Below, one piece after another: positions 51,340-60,096 of a stretch of 64,000 nt of DNA. Both the position numbers and the translations under genes were made by a program. This DNA comes from Chitinophaga dinghuensis. Its GTDB lineage: Bacteria > Bacteroidota > Bacteroidia > Chitinophagales > Chitinophagaceae. Positions within the stretch are counted from its first letter, which is position 1. Each line of letters opens with the position of its first letter. The notes under the pieces were generated by a model. It was given only the letters and a program-made list of their open reading frames with translations. It did not search any database and had not been told where the DNA came from. The stretch covers positions 124,001 through 188,000 of the forward strand of contig NZ_QLMA01000006.1 in the NCBI RefSeq assembly GCF_003259435.1, given 5' to 3'.

Positions 51340-53037
51340 TCAGCAACGGAGTTGGGTTTGAACCGCCTGATAGAGTTCTTTTACTTTAAAGGGTTTATGT
51401 AATCTTACAATGCCGTTGGAATACCCATTGGCAGGGAGTTCTATAGTTTGGCCAGTAATCAGGATAACAGGTATATGCCGGAGCGCATCGTCTTGCCGGA
51501 GATAGGAAATGAGATCTGTTCCCAGCATGTCAGGCATATTGAGATCCGTGATGATCAGGTCGGGTTTGTTCTCACGGATAAGATGAAGGCCTTCGCTCGC
51601 GCTACCAGTAACTGTTACGGCTGCATGTTTATCCTTCAGGGTACGGGACAGCGCTACCTGGTTCATCAGATCATCCTCAATCACAAGGATATTGTATCTC
51701 GATAAATCAATTTCTTCTTTACGCTCTTCTGTTGTAATAGTTTGCTGGGCCTCTTTTACAGGGAGTATGACCGTAAATGTAATGACCCCGTTTTCAGCAG
51801 TTACTGCAATCGTTCCCTTCATTCTTGTCACCAGGTAATGGGTGATATATAATCCCAGTCCGGTACTGTCATATCGGGAATGATTTTCTGAATCAAATGG
51901 TAAGAACAACTGCGCGAGCCTGGACTGGTCAATATGTCCGGGATTGCAGACATGCAGCTGTAGTTCATGTTCCTGTAGAGTTGCATGTACATCAATGACA
52001 GCGCCGTAGCCACTGTGTTTGATGGCATTGGTCAGTAAGTTATTGACGATTTTAGTGAGGGCAAGCCGGTCTGTAGTGATAGCAGGTTGAATAGCCGCAT
52101 GCAGGTTAATCTGTTTGCCTTCCAGTTCTCCCAGTACTTTGAAAATATTGACCTTATCCTGGAGGAATGGCGTAATGTCTACCACACTTTCCACTGCCTG
52201 ATCATCTTTGCCAGCCTCGATTTTTGTCAGCAATAATCCATTATTGATGATATCCAAAGCTTGTTCTGAAGAGCTTTTTAGGCAACTTACAATATGGGCT
52301 TGTTCCTCCGGCGTAAGATGATTATTAGCGATAAGATCTGCAAAAGTAGAGATGGTATGTACCGTATTGCGGAGTTCATGATTAATTTCCGCATGATAAA
52401 TGGCTTTCTCTTCATTCAATCGCTGTACTTCTTTTAACGATCGGTCATTCTGATTGATCAGCAGCCAGGTACTGCAACCAATCAGTACCAACATGGCAAA
52501 CCAACAAATCACCTTGATATTATCTGTCGTAGCAGGGCTGAGGGCCAGCGGTTCTACGAAATGATAACGGTTGTTCAGCGCGATGAGTGCAAATAATACC
52601 ATCGCCATTATCAAACTAAAAATACGTACTCCCCAACGTCTGTAGACGGAGAAAGAAGAACCGATTAAGAAGGTGAGCAGGAACGCGGTGATCAGGGCTT
52701 CCGGCATGGCAGGCCCCAACAGGGCTCCGAAGTAACAGGCGAATACTGTATGAACCAATACGGTACCAAGGGTGCCAAACTCGTAGGATTTTTTGTAATT
52801 GAAATATATCACTACAGCGAAGCAACAACATTCTACTATTACTCCTGCAATCAGGAAGATGCTGTTGGTCAAAAAGTAAAAATAGGTTCCAATGATAGCC
52901 AGAAATACCGCGGTGAGGAAAGCCAGCGCGTTGATTACAATCACACTGTTATACTTGTTTCCTGCATCCGGTGGCACCCCGGCAAATATTATTTTCCGGA
53001 TCAATTTCAACATCTCAGTTCGTTTTGAGGGATGCAC
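51340..53037 (-). CDS. Hybrid histidine kinase with C-terminal receiver
   Basis: 565 residues. About six transmembrane segments (about 32-52, 60-80, 88-108, 112-130, 137-155, 173-195) form a membrane sensor without a large periplasmic loop. The kinase part has His220 (EINHELRNTV), N box with Asn333 or 337 (VNNLLTNAIKH) and G box TGLGLYI near 392-398. A receiver follows with phosphorylated Asp498 (IITDLNMPDMLG) and Lys in LHKPFKV. No output domain, so it phosphorylates a separate regulator. ATG at 53037 or 53013. Confidence 0.93.
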   Translation of the reverse strand: MHPSKRTEMLKLIRKIIFAGVPPDAGNKYNSVIVINALAFLTAVFLAIIGTYFYFLTNSIFLIAGVIVECCCFAVVIYFNYKKSYEFGTLGTVLVHTVFACYFGALLGPAMPEALITAFLLTFLIGSSFSVYRRWGVRIFSLIMAMVLFALIALNNRYHFVEPLALSPATTDNIKVICWFAMLVLIGCSTWLLINQNDRSLKEVQRLNEEKAIYHAEINHELRNTVHTISTFADLIANNHLTPEEQAHIVSCLKSSSEQALDIINNGLLLTKIEAGKDDQAVESVVDITPFLQDKVNIFKVLGELEGKQINLHAAIQPAITTDRLALTKIVNNLLTNAIKHSGYGAVIDVHATLQEHELQLHVCNPGHIDQSRLAQLFLPFDSENHSRYDSTGLGLYITHYLVTRMKGTIAVTAENGVITFTVILPVKEAQQTITTEERKEEIDLSRYNILVIEDDLMNQVALSRTLKDKHAAVTVTGSASEGLHLIRENKPDLIITDLNMPDMLGTDLISYLRQDDALRHIPVILITGQTIELPANGYSNGIVRLHKPFKVKELYQAVQTQLRC

Positions 53038-53535
53038 GTTTTTTATTACTGGATAAATCCAGGGTTATTTTGTATCTAAAGGTATTCATAACACGTAACA
53101 TTTGTTGTAGTAAAACCTGATATTATTCAGGCAGGATTCGGGGAGGGTGTAATTTAGTAATAATTTTCATAATTACTATCATACCGCAGACGGTTGGCAT
53201 CCCTTGATATATAGTTCGTTAGTGAACGTTCATTGGTTCGGAATCGGACATATAATATTATTTTTACTGTGTAAGGTAGTGTAAAATAGTGTAATGTTAT
53301 TTGGCATATTCTTTAATTGGATAGAACATCAACTATCCTTCCGACCATGATAAAGACCTGGTTGCTAACTGGTTTCCGTTATCAGGACCTGCAGACGTAA
53401 GTTTTCATGTAAGCTTGCTTACCAGCAGTGCCGGGATAATGGAAAACAGTACCAGGAGTAAGACAAAAAGCCCCCGGCCATGCGCTGGCGAGGGGCTTGA
53501 GGTGGAAACGTTCCTGGGGAGTAAAACAGGTATCC
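53038..53535. other. Intergenic region with a minus-strand terminator
   Basis: 498 bp. The clearest element is a hairpin at 53468-53498 (AAGCCCC/GGGGCTT, with an inner GCCA/TGGC pairing) that on the minus strand is followed by five T (53465-53469); it probably ends the chaperone/usher-like operon. A short palindrome GAACGTTC (53224-53231) and A/T-rich tracts near 53260-53300 are also visible. No gene was found. Confidence 0.6.
53465..53498 (-). terminator. Terminator of the chaperone/usher-like operon
   Basis: Stem AAGCCCC (53468-53474) with GGGGCTT (53492-53498); on the minus strand the RNA continues into a T run (53465-53469). It lies 38 bp after the chaperone-like gene. Confidence 0.75.
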
Positions 53536-54474
53536 TTACATATCTATATTCTCCTGCACCGCGGCAATCGGTACATCTCCACCTGCATCTATTACACCAA
53601 TCAATGAATATTTTCCTTTAGGCAGATTATCCGGAAGTTGGAATGGAACTATTCTTACTTGTCCGGGAAACATGGGGAATAAAGGAAAATATACTTTCGT
53701 TCGTTCATTTGTAGCATTATTGGAGAGTTCTATGTAGCTATTGATTTCCAGCTGCATTCTCCCCGTGTTTTTACAGGTGATCAGACAGACTCTGTTGCTG
53801 TCTTTGGGAAGTTGGAAGCCTTGAATCTCAACATCCTTCTCCGTAATACCAGGAGGGGTTTGATAAATATGTACGCCTACGCGCATTCTTCCATTCACTT
53901 TGGTTCTGACTCCATCTGCTGTTTCTACAATCTGTTCCTGGGTAGTTTCGAGGAAGATCATGGCCCATTTCATCTCTGCATTGGAGAGTGAGTCTTCCGG
54001 CGCCACCAGTTTGAATGGTAGTTCAACCGTCTGGCCAGAGTCTATTTCAAAAAAGGTTTTGTCCAGTTTGATCCATTTGGCACAACTTTGCGGGATAGAA
54101 CCTCCGGCAGTGTATACATGCCCTCCGGCCGAATCCCTGACGAAATCCGCGGTATAAATTGTAAACTGTTTATGTACTGGCATGGCACTTGTGATCAGCA
54201 CTTTGCCAATACCGGTCTGGCCCGGGCTCAGCCGAAAGTCGATCGTAGCCGGTCGGAAGAGGAGTCCGGATCTTTTCGTCGGACTGGAGTCGGACGGGGA
54301 AGGCGCCAATGTTTGGGATTCTCCTTTTCCTACACCATTGACCGATTTTGGATTGGTAGTGGGAGCAGGGGTTTGGGGTTGTACTTTACCTGGTGCAGCG
54401 GGAACTTGCCCTTGCGCGAAGGTAGTCAATTGAAAGCCGACAAGAACGGCCAGCAGCAGTCCTTTCATGATCAT
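53536..54474 (-). CDS. PapD/DUF916-like periplasmic chaperone-type protein
   Basis: 312 residues. Signal peptide about 1-20, then a Pro/Ser-rich linker (about 22-70). The mature part has two Ig-like domains: first about 72-185 (LLFRPATIDFRLSPGQTGIGKVLIT, WIKLDKTFFEIDSGQTVELPFKL, MIFLETT), second about 195-305. Order and motif resemble fimbrial chaperones or DUF916 proteins that bracket exported subunits. Immediately downstream (6 bp) of a Crp/Fnr gene and in line with an usher-like and a pilin-like gene. An ATG at 54468 is also possible. Functional assignment is inference from fold and context. Confidence 0.72.
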   Translation of the reverse strand: MIMKGLLLAVLVGFQLTTFAQGQVPAAPGKVQPQTPAPTTNPKSVNGVGKGESQTLAPSPSDSSPTKRSGLLFRPATIDFRLSPGQTGIGKVLITSAMPVHKQFTIYTADFVRDSAGGHVYTAGGSIPQSCAKWIKLDKTFFEIDSGQTVELPFKLVAPEDSLSNAEMKWAMIFLETTQEQIVETADGVRTKVNGRMRVGVHIYQTPPGITEKDVEIQGFQLPKDSNRVCLITCKNTGRMQLEINSYIELSNNATNERTKVYFPLFPMFPGQVRIVPFQLPDNLPKGKYSLIGVIDAGGDVPIAAVQENIDM

Positions 54475-54480
54475 AGAATT

Positions 54481-55209
54481 TTAAGCGTTACCATTTCTGA
54501 GGTCGTCGTTGTAAATAATACGTTCCAGCTTATGATGATCCAGGATAATGATTTTCCCATCCTGTATATCAATGATGTGCTCATCGCGCATGTCGCTGAG
54601 GGTACGAATGAGCGATTCTTTGGCTACGCCGGCGAGGGCCGCGAGGTTACACCGACTGATATTGAGACTGAATTCGATGCTCCCGGAGGGGTTATATTTC
54701 TCATACGTGATGAGTAATGCTTCTCCTACTTTTTTCCGCAGGGAACTGTAGGCCATTCGAAGCATTTGTTCCTGTTTGTCTGCAATATTTCTCGTGAGGA
54801 TTTTGATGATATCCAGCAGGAAGGAGTTATTGTAACGAAACAGGAACTGGAGATCTTCTCTCGATATAAATACGAGGTCAGCTTCTTCCATCACTTCTGC
54901 TGTTTCCCGATGTCGGCCGCCATCCATGAGGGCCTGAAATCCCAGGAAATCGCCTTCGTTGAAGAGTCCTGTTATCAGCTCCTTACCGTCTTCATTCCAC
55001 TTGCTGGTTTTCACCTTGCCTTTGAGAACATAGAAGATACAGGTTGCAGATTTGCCTTCGCTGTAAATGATTCGTTTCTTTTTCAGATGTAAAAGATTGC
55101 CTTCATCCATTTGCAGCTGAAGCAGCTCGTTGATAGTTGTTACCGGATTAACAGGAGTGTTATCTGGCTCAACTTCGTCTGTGATCATTACCTTTTTCAT
55201 CATGAGCAT
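54481..55209 (-). CDS. Crp/Fnr-family regulator
   Basis: 242 residues, longer than the other two in this window. N-terminal cyclic-nucleotide-binding beta-roll (about 45-150: ATCIFYVLKGKVKTSKWNEDGKELITGLFNEGDFLGFQAL) and a full C-terminal winged helix (about 175-240: NISRCNLAALAGVAKESLIRTLSDMRDEHIIDIQDGKIIIL). It lies between the usher-like and chaperone-like genes and shares their direction, so it probably controls the locus. Two AATCAA repeats (55256-55268) lie upstream. Confidence 0.9.
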   Translation of the reverse strand: MLMMKKVMITDEVEPDNTPVNPVTTINELLQLQMDEGNLLHLKKKRIIYSEGKSATCIFYVLKGKVKTSKWNEDGKELITGLFNEGDFLGFQALMDGGRHRETAEVMEEADLVFISREDLQFLFRYNNSFLLDIIKILTRNIADKQEQMLRMAYSSLRKKVGEALLITYEKYNPSGSIEFSLNISRCNLAALAGVAKESLIRTLSDMRDEHIIDIQDGKIIILDHHKLERIIYNDDLRNGNA

Positions 55210-55383
55210 AAATTAGAATAGTTAAGGGCGTACGTATGATTTTGTTGAAAAGGTTAATCAACAATCAATGGGATATGGTCAATAATTTTTGGTGAATCTT
55301 TTGGGGGCCAAAAAATGGCTATGCTTAAAATAGCGCGGTTTGGGGGTCAGTAGTTTCAGTAATTCATGGGGTATCCGTTCGTT

Positions 55384-58137
55384 TTAGTTTTGTTTTGGTT
55401 TAAAGAATTTTATTTCCCTACTCTTATCCACTATCTCAAAATTTGCTGTTCCTTCTGTCGCATGGCTCAGGTCTACAGGGTAGGCCATCACCTTTGGTCT
55501 GATCTTATCAATAAATGCATCGGGGTTAAGGGATACAGTATACTTACCTGCAGGTACATTGATGAAATATGTACCTTTCAGATCTGTAAGTGTACTATAA
55601 CTTACCCCTGCACTATCTGTTGCGGTTACTTTAATGTTTTCCAGCCGTACCCGTGTGCCGGCCAGCGAATCTGTCAGGATCTTAAGAGAGCCCGAAATAA
55701 CGCTGCTTTTTTTGAATGGCAGCGTAATGGTTATGTCTTTGGTTACTGGGATCACTTGTGTATTTCCGGATGCGGGAATCAGCCCCTTGATCGTATTGAA
55801 GGCTCGGAACTCTACCTTATAAGGGCCGGGCTCTACATTTTTATACGAAATTTTTCCCGAAGCATCCGAGATAAACGGAATATCGTTGATGCTAACTTCC
55901 AGATTTTGGATGGTATGCTCACCGGGATCCATAATACCATTCCCGTTAACATCATTAAATGGTAAAAGGTTGAGTGTAAAGTATTTTCTATGGAAGAAAA
56001 TCGGAACATTGAACATTTTCCTGGCAGTTACACTCACGTAATTCTGGTTTATACCGCTGGGGGCTGCGCTTTGGGTAGACTCCAGCGGAATGGAGGCTGT
56101 CACCTGGATATCCAAGCCATTATTGGGATTACTGTAGGTGACATATCCACCGATTATATTATATATCGTACTGTCATATAATGTTTTAGACCAGTTGTAG
56201 AAAAGATTTGCTTTAATTCTTTTGAACAACGTAAAGGTGAAATTCGGGCCCGCCAGGATGGTTTGTTGGTAGCTCACGAAGTTCTTATCGGTCGTCTGAT
56301 CAAACATCGGGGTTTGCATATAGTACCCCTTAATTCCAAACCATTTGTAATTTGCTGTAAGCAGCGTATTGGTCAGGAATATGGATTTTTTGTTGGTACC
56401 ATATGAGCTATTGTATCCATTAATACTATTGAAGTAAATACCTGCCGTCCTGTCGAATTTTTGGGTGTACAGTAATTCCAGCAGAGAGTATTCCGGCAAT
56501 GTATTGACAAATGCCGCAGTTTGTTCCAGACGTCCGACGCTAATGGCCGCACTACCACCTTTCAGCCCGTAACTGTATGTCACCCCGTATTTGGAGATAT
56601 CATAATTGAGGATATCAGAATTATAAACCGTATCCCGAAGGGTATTGATGGGGGAGCGGTTGTACTGATAAAAGGCTCCCAGCCCACTTTTACCAACTTT
56701 ATAAGTGATGGTATGCGATTGAATCCTGAGTCCTTTGTATAATCCTGGATAAGAATCAGAATTGTATTGCATCTGACTGAACAGGCTTAATTTTTTCCTG
56801 GACAGAGAGAAGAGGTATCCGGCAGCGTAGCCGAGTTCGTCTGCCGGAGCCCCTGGTATGCTAACTATGCTGAAGTCTTTTCCGATCGCGCCATTGAACA
56901 GCAGTTTTAAATCATCTTTGTTGAAAATGGTCGCCTCATTGTTAAATATAAAACTGTTGTAATTGTATAATGTATCATGATTGAGTGATACCGCCTGCAG
57001 TATCTTTATCTTTTTAATTGGATACTGAGCAGATACAGTCACGTTATCACTTGTGAAGAACGGAATATCTCTGTGAATGGATACAGCGGCTGAAATGAAA
57101 GCGTCTGGTGTAAATTTATAGGTCACTCTACCGCCAGTACCGTAAAGATAGAAGTACTTACTTTCTGACATGTTACCAGCATAGAAGTTCCACTTGGGTA
57201 TATTATAGTCTATACCGAATACATTTTTTTCCAGGTTATTACCCATGCCATACTGTTTGGTACGGTAGTAGAAGGAAAGACTCTGGTCTCCCCATGCAGC
57301 ACTACCACTGATACCAGTATAAAAACTTTGCTGGTTACCCCAGTTAACATAACCTGCTTCCCAATAAAGAGGAAAGGTTTGATAAGGGGAAGGATTAGAT
57401 TTTAATTCACTCTGGACTTTCTCGATGGTCACAATATTCATGAAGCTTTCACCGGAAGCTTCTTCAACAGTAACGCCTATCTTTTCGGTTTTTAGGCGGT
57501 TCCATTGATTTTCATTCAACTTGAACTTGTATGTGAATACAGTGTCCATTCCCGGCGCCAGTTTAAATTTGACGATGTGGTTCAGATCAATGGCATTGTC
57601 TTTAAATTCGGTATTGTAAACGCCATCGATAGTACCATAGTTTTTGACTCTGGTAGTAATAGATACTTCTCGTTCAGTACCTCGCAGCTGCACTATTTCA
57701 GTGATTGGAGTAACCCTGAAAATACTGACAGGATCAGCTTTGATGTAATATTTATAAACATGTTGAACTCCGGAAGATTCTCGAATCGTTACTAAAACAG
57801 GAAGCCATTTAGCGGGAGAATGCTGTTGCTTCATGACAATGATTGGAATAGTCATTGTCGCATTGGGGCCAATCTTTCGTTGCTGTTCTTTCGGGCCGGG
57901 CGCCAGGAGTTTCCAGTTGTCCGGTACCTGCAAAGATATATTAAACTCGGTCTCGGAGTTTTGTTTATTTGTTATCTTAAAGTTATTGTACAGGAATTGG
58001 GCTTCTTTATTGGCTGCCAGCGAATCAGTGTGCTGTACCATCAAAGATTCACCGGACTGCGCAAATAATTTTACGCAGCTTAAATTGCAAATGACAAATA
58101 GTCCAATGAGCAATAGCCGGATTAACTGAGATTTCAT
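55384..58137 (-). CDS. Large usher-like outer-membrane beta-barrel protein
   Basis: 917 residues. Signal peptide about 1-27. Residues about 40-255 form two Ig-like periplasmic domains (ITEFNISLQVPDNWKLL; TREVSITTRVKNYGTIDG). About 260-720 has the alternating aromatic pattern of a long transmembrane barrel. A calcium-loop-like DVNGNGIMDPGE follows near 729-740, then two C-terminal Ig/CNA-B-like domains (about 740-805 and 812-885). Size and order recall chaperone-usher outer-membrane ushers, but no clear N-terminal usher domain or plug was seen, so I call it usher-like. It is preceded by a pilin-like gene and followed by regulator and chaperone-like genes. Confidence 0.7.
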   Translation of the reverse strand: MKSQLIRLLLIGLFVICNLSCVKLFAQSGESLMVQHTDSLAANKEAQFLYNNFKITNKQNSETEFNISLQVPDNWKLLAPGPKEQQRKIGPNATMTIPIIVMKQQHSPAKWLPVLVTIRESSGVQHVYKYYIKADPVSIFRVTPITEIVQLRGTEREVSITTRVKNYGTIDGVYNTEFKDNAIDLNHIVKFKLAPGMDTVFTYKFKLNENQWNRLKTEKIGVTVEEASGESFMNIVTIEKVQSELKSNPSPYQTFPLYWEAGYVNWGNQQSFYTGISGSAAWGDQSLSFYYRTKQYGMGNNLEKNVFGIDYNIPKWNFYAGNMSESKYFYLYGTGGRVTYKFTPDAFISAAVSIHRDIPFFTSDNVTVSAQYPIKKIKILQAVSLNHDTLYNYNSFIFNNEATIFNKDDLKLLFNGAIGKDFSIVSIPGAPADELGYAAGYLFSLSRKKLSLFSQMQYNSDSYPGLYKGLRIQSHTITYKVGKSGLGAFYQYNRSPINTLRDTVYNSDILNYDISKYGVTYSYGLKGGSAAISVGRLEQTAAFVNTLPEYSLLELLYTQKFDRTAGIYFNSINGYNSSYGTNKKSIFLTNTLLTANYKWFGIKGYYMQTPMFDQTTDKNFVSYQQTILAGPNFTFTLFKRIKANLFYNWSKTLYDSTIYNIIGGYVTYSNPNNGLDIQVTASIPLESTQSAAPSGINQNYVSVTARKMFNVPIFFHRKYFTLNLLPFNDVNGNGIMDPGEHTIQNLEVSINDIPFISDASGKISYKNVEPGPYKVEFRAFNTIKGLIPASGNTQVIPVTKDITITLPFKKSSVISGSLKILTDSLAGTRVRLENIKVTATDSAGVSYSTLTDLKGTYFINVPAGKYTVSLNPDAFIDKIRPKVMAYPVDLSHATEGTANFEIVDKSREIKFFKPKQN

Positions 58138-58170
58138 GATCTCAAGGGGTTGGGGTACATTGAAAATTTC

Positions 58171-58208
58171 AAAACAGGCAAGCCTTTCGTCGAGAAAGGC
58201 TCACCTGT
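58171..58208 (-). terminator. Possible internal attenuator between pilin-like and usher-like genes
   Basis: Minus-strand hairpin: 58174-58188 pairs with 58194-58208 (13 of 15 pairs, 5-base loop), followed by TTTTGAAATTTT. It lies 85 bp between the two genes. A weak stop here would favour the small pilin-like product over the large barrel; that is inference. Confidence 0.5.
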
Positions 58209-58222
58209 AGTAGAGACGGAAA

Positions 58223-58759
58223 TTATAACTGTGTTGCTGTTAAGATTACATCCAATCCATACAGACCGCCAGTGTAAGACCATCCTGGTTCTGCACGGAA
58301 TCTTACGGAGAATTGTTTGTTACCACCTGCGATACCATTGTTGATCAAAGGAGCAGGAGCTACTGTAAGTGCATTCCAGAAGAATGGAGTACCGTTAGTA
58401 CCGCCAGTCAGATTAGATTGCAGGTGATATTTCAGCACGCTGCATGGCATTACGTTGTTACCAGTACCAGTACCCAGGTAAGCGAAGGTAGCTGATGCAG
58501 ATTTGATGGTAACGTTGAAGTTACGGTTGGAACTAACATGGAAGTCAGCGTCCAGATGTCCATGAATGTCACGGAGATCTTCACCATGCCAGTAGTCATG
58601 AGCATCATCGAAGATAGCGCCCATTGCTTGTACTGGAGGGTCGATGTCAATAACATTTGTTAAAAGCAGACCAACGTGCACTGTGGCGTGATCTGATGCC
58701 TGAGCAAAGCAGCTCATGGATGCGAGGGCAATTGCAGCCGATAAGAACAAAGCTTTCAT
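58223..58759 (-). CDS. Secreted pilin-like subunit
   Basis: 178 residues. Signal peptide about 1-20 (cleavage after MSCFAQA). The mature protein is a beta-sandwich-like sequence with VHVGLLLTNVIDIDP near the start and a closing strand VRFRAEPGWSYTGGLYGLDVILTATQL, like spore-coat-U or CS1-type subunits. Only one Cys remains in the mature part. It is first in line before the usher-like gene, as major subunits often are. The assignment is tentative. Confidence 0.6.
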   Translation of the reverse strand: MKALFLSAAIALASMSCFAQASDHATVHVGLLLTNVIDIDPPVQAMGAIFDDAHDYWHGEDLRDIHGHLDADFHVSSNRNFNVTIKSASATFAYLGTGTGNNVMPCSVLKYHLQSNLTGGTNGTPFFWNALTVAPAPLINNGIAGGNKQFSVRFRAEPGWSYTGGLYGLDVILTATQL

Positions 58760-59136
58760 TTTGTTGGGTTTTAAGTTCTGAGGTAAAAAACAAACCTGAA
58801 ATTGATTTTAACAATTTGCATGCGGTTTACGATCACAATATTAGAGCTATTAATATTTCAGATTGATGACCGTCATCACCATTTCTAAAATTTTGTTAAA
58901 AACATCTTCGGTTAATGATATGTTATTTGTGAAACGCTTTGTGGTGGCTTGTTTTGGAGGATTGTGTTTTTTTGATTTTAACACTCGTTAACGGAGCATT
59001 CACAAAAATAGGGTGAAAACACGGTGCTAAAAGGTATTTAAACGGATGGTATACGTAGTTCTACTTTTTCGTATGTGCATTGACGTTATATGTCGCTGAG
59101 AAACGCCAGCAAAAAGGGTTTTGAAGAAAAGTCTAA
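58760..59136. other. Intergenic region upstream of the pilin-like gene
   Basis: 377 bp. It contains a weak minus-strand -7 candidate CAGGTTTG (58791-58798), 31 bp before the pilin-like start, and an odd palindrome GATGAC-C-GTCATC (58865-58877) that could bind the Crp/Fnr protein of this locus. No gene was seen. Confidence 0.45.
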
Positions 59137-60006
59137 TTATATATTCTCTGAAATAAGACTTTTTCTGTAAGAGAGCGGACTCACACCGTTATATTTTCTG
59201 AACTGACGATTAAGATGACTCTCATCTGTAAAACCAAGTTCTTCGGCAATCTGACCAATAGTGAGGGTACTATGTGCCAATCGTTGCTGTACCAGCTTAT
59301 TACGATACTGTGAGATATATTGTTGTAAACTCTCTCCAGTAAACTTTCTGAAGTATTCGCCCACATAATTTACAGATAAATGGAAGGTTTGAGCGAGATG
59401 CTCGACTCTCAGTTTTTCACTCTCTCCAATATATTGACGAATATAAATCAGCATCCGGTTGATTAATGGCTCTTCCTCTGTATTGGCCACCGTAGCGGGT
59501 TTGTCGCCTGCCACATTCCTGGTGAGTATATTCAGTATTAATGTAACAAGATGTTGTAAGTTCTCTTCATGGTAGTCACGCTGCTGTTCGTATTCGCTTA
59601 CCAGCTGTCGGATAAATTCTCCAATCATACGGCAATCACCTGTATGGGTGATCTGTACATGCTGAAAGCGATTGTGGTGAAAGAATATATGTTCCAGCTG
59701 TTTCAACCATTGTAAGATTCTTTCTTTATCGGCGGGTGATTTACTACTGCCGAGAAAGACTTCTGAAAAGCGAATTGAGCAAAGTTGCGTCGGCGTTTCG
59801 CTTTCAAAACCACGACAATCCAGCGGCGTATAAAGAAATATATTCCCTTTCGTATAAGGGTATTTATTACGATTCAGAGTACGAATACCATTTCCTTCCA
59901 TCACCTGAACGATTTCAAAGAAATGATGTACCAATGGCCTTTCATTCCAGTGTTCCAGGTCCGATACGCCTACTTCAAATGGACTGTGCAGCGATTTTTG
60001 TGTCAT
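59137..60006 (-). CDS. AraC-family transcriptional regulator
   Basis: 289 residues. Cupin-like N-terminal domain (about 20-120, HHFFEIVQVMEGNGIRTLNRNKYPYTKGNIFLYTP) and a C-terminal double helix-turn-helix (LAQTFHLSVNYVGEYFRKFTGES, IGQIAEELGFTDESHLNRQFRKYNGVSPLSYRK). Divergent from an Old Yellow Enzyme gene, with 90 bp between the starts, so it probably regulates that gene. The effector is unknown. Confidence 0.92.
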   Translation of the reverse strand: MTQKSLHSPFEVGVSDLEHWNERPLVHHFFEIVQVMEGNGIRTLNRNKYPYTKGNIFLYTPLDCRGFESETPTQLCSIRFSEVFLGSSKSPADKERILQWLKQLEHIFFHHNRFQHVQITHTGDCRMIGEFIRQLVSEYEQQRDYHEENLQHLVTLILNILTRNVAGDKPATVANTEEEPLINRMLIYIRQYIGESEKLRVEHLAQTFHLSVNYVGEYFRKFTGESLQQYISQYRNKLVQQRLAHSTLTIGQIAEELGFTDESHLNRQFRKYNGVSPLSYRKSLISENI

Positions 60007-60066
60007 AACCTGTAAATGTACAAAACAAACCCTTTTTTATCACTGTTCTGCCGTGCTTGGGGCAGC

Positions 60067-60074
60067 TACCTTTG
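60067..60074 (+). promoter_or_regulatory. -7 promoter element of the OYE gene
   Basis: TACCTTTG is an exact TAnnTTTG match, 22 bases before the ATG at 60097. It supports the start chosen there over the ATG at 60016. Confidence 0.65.
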
Positions 60075-60096
60075 GGTCAGTAAAACAGATGAAGCT

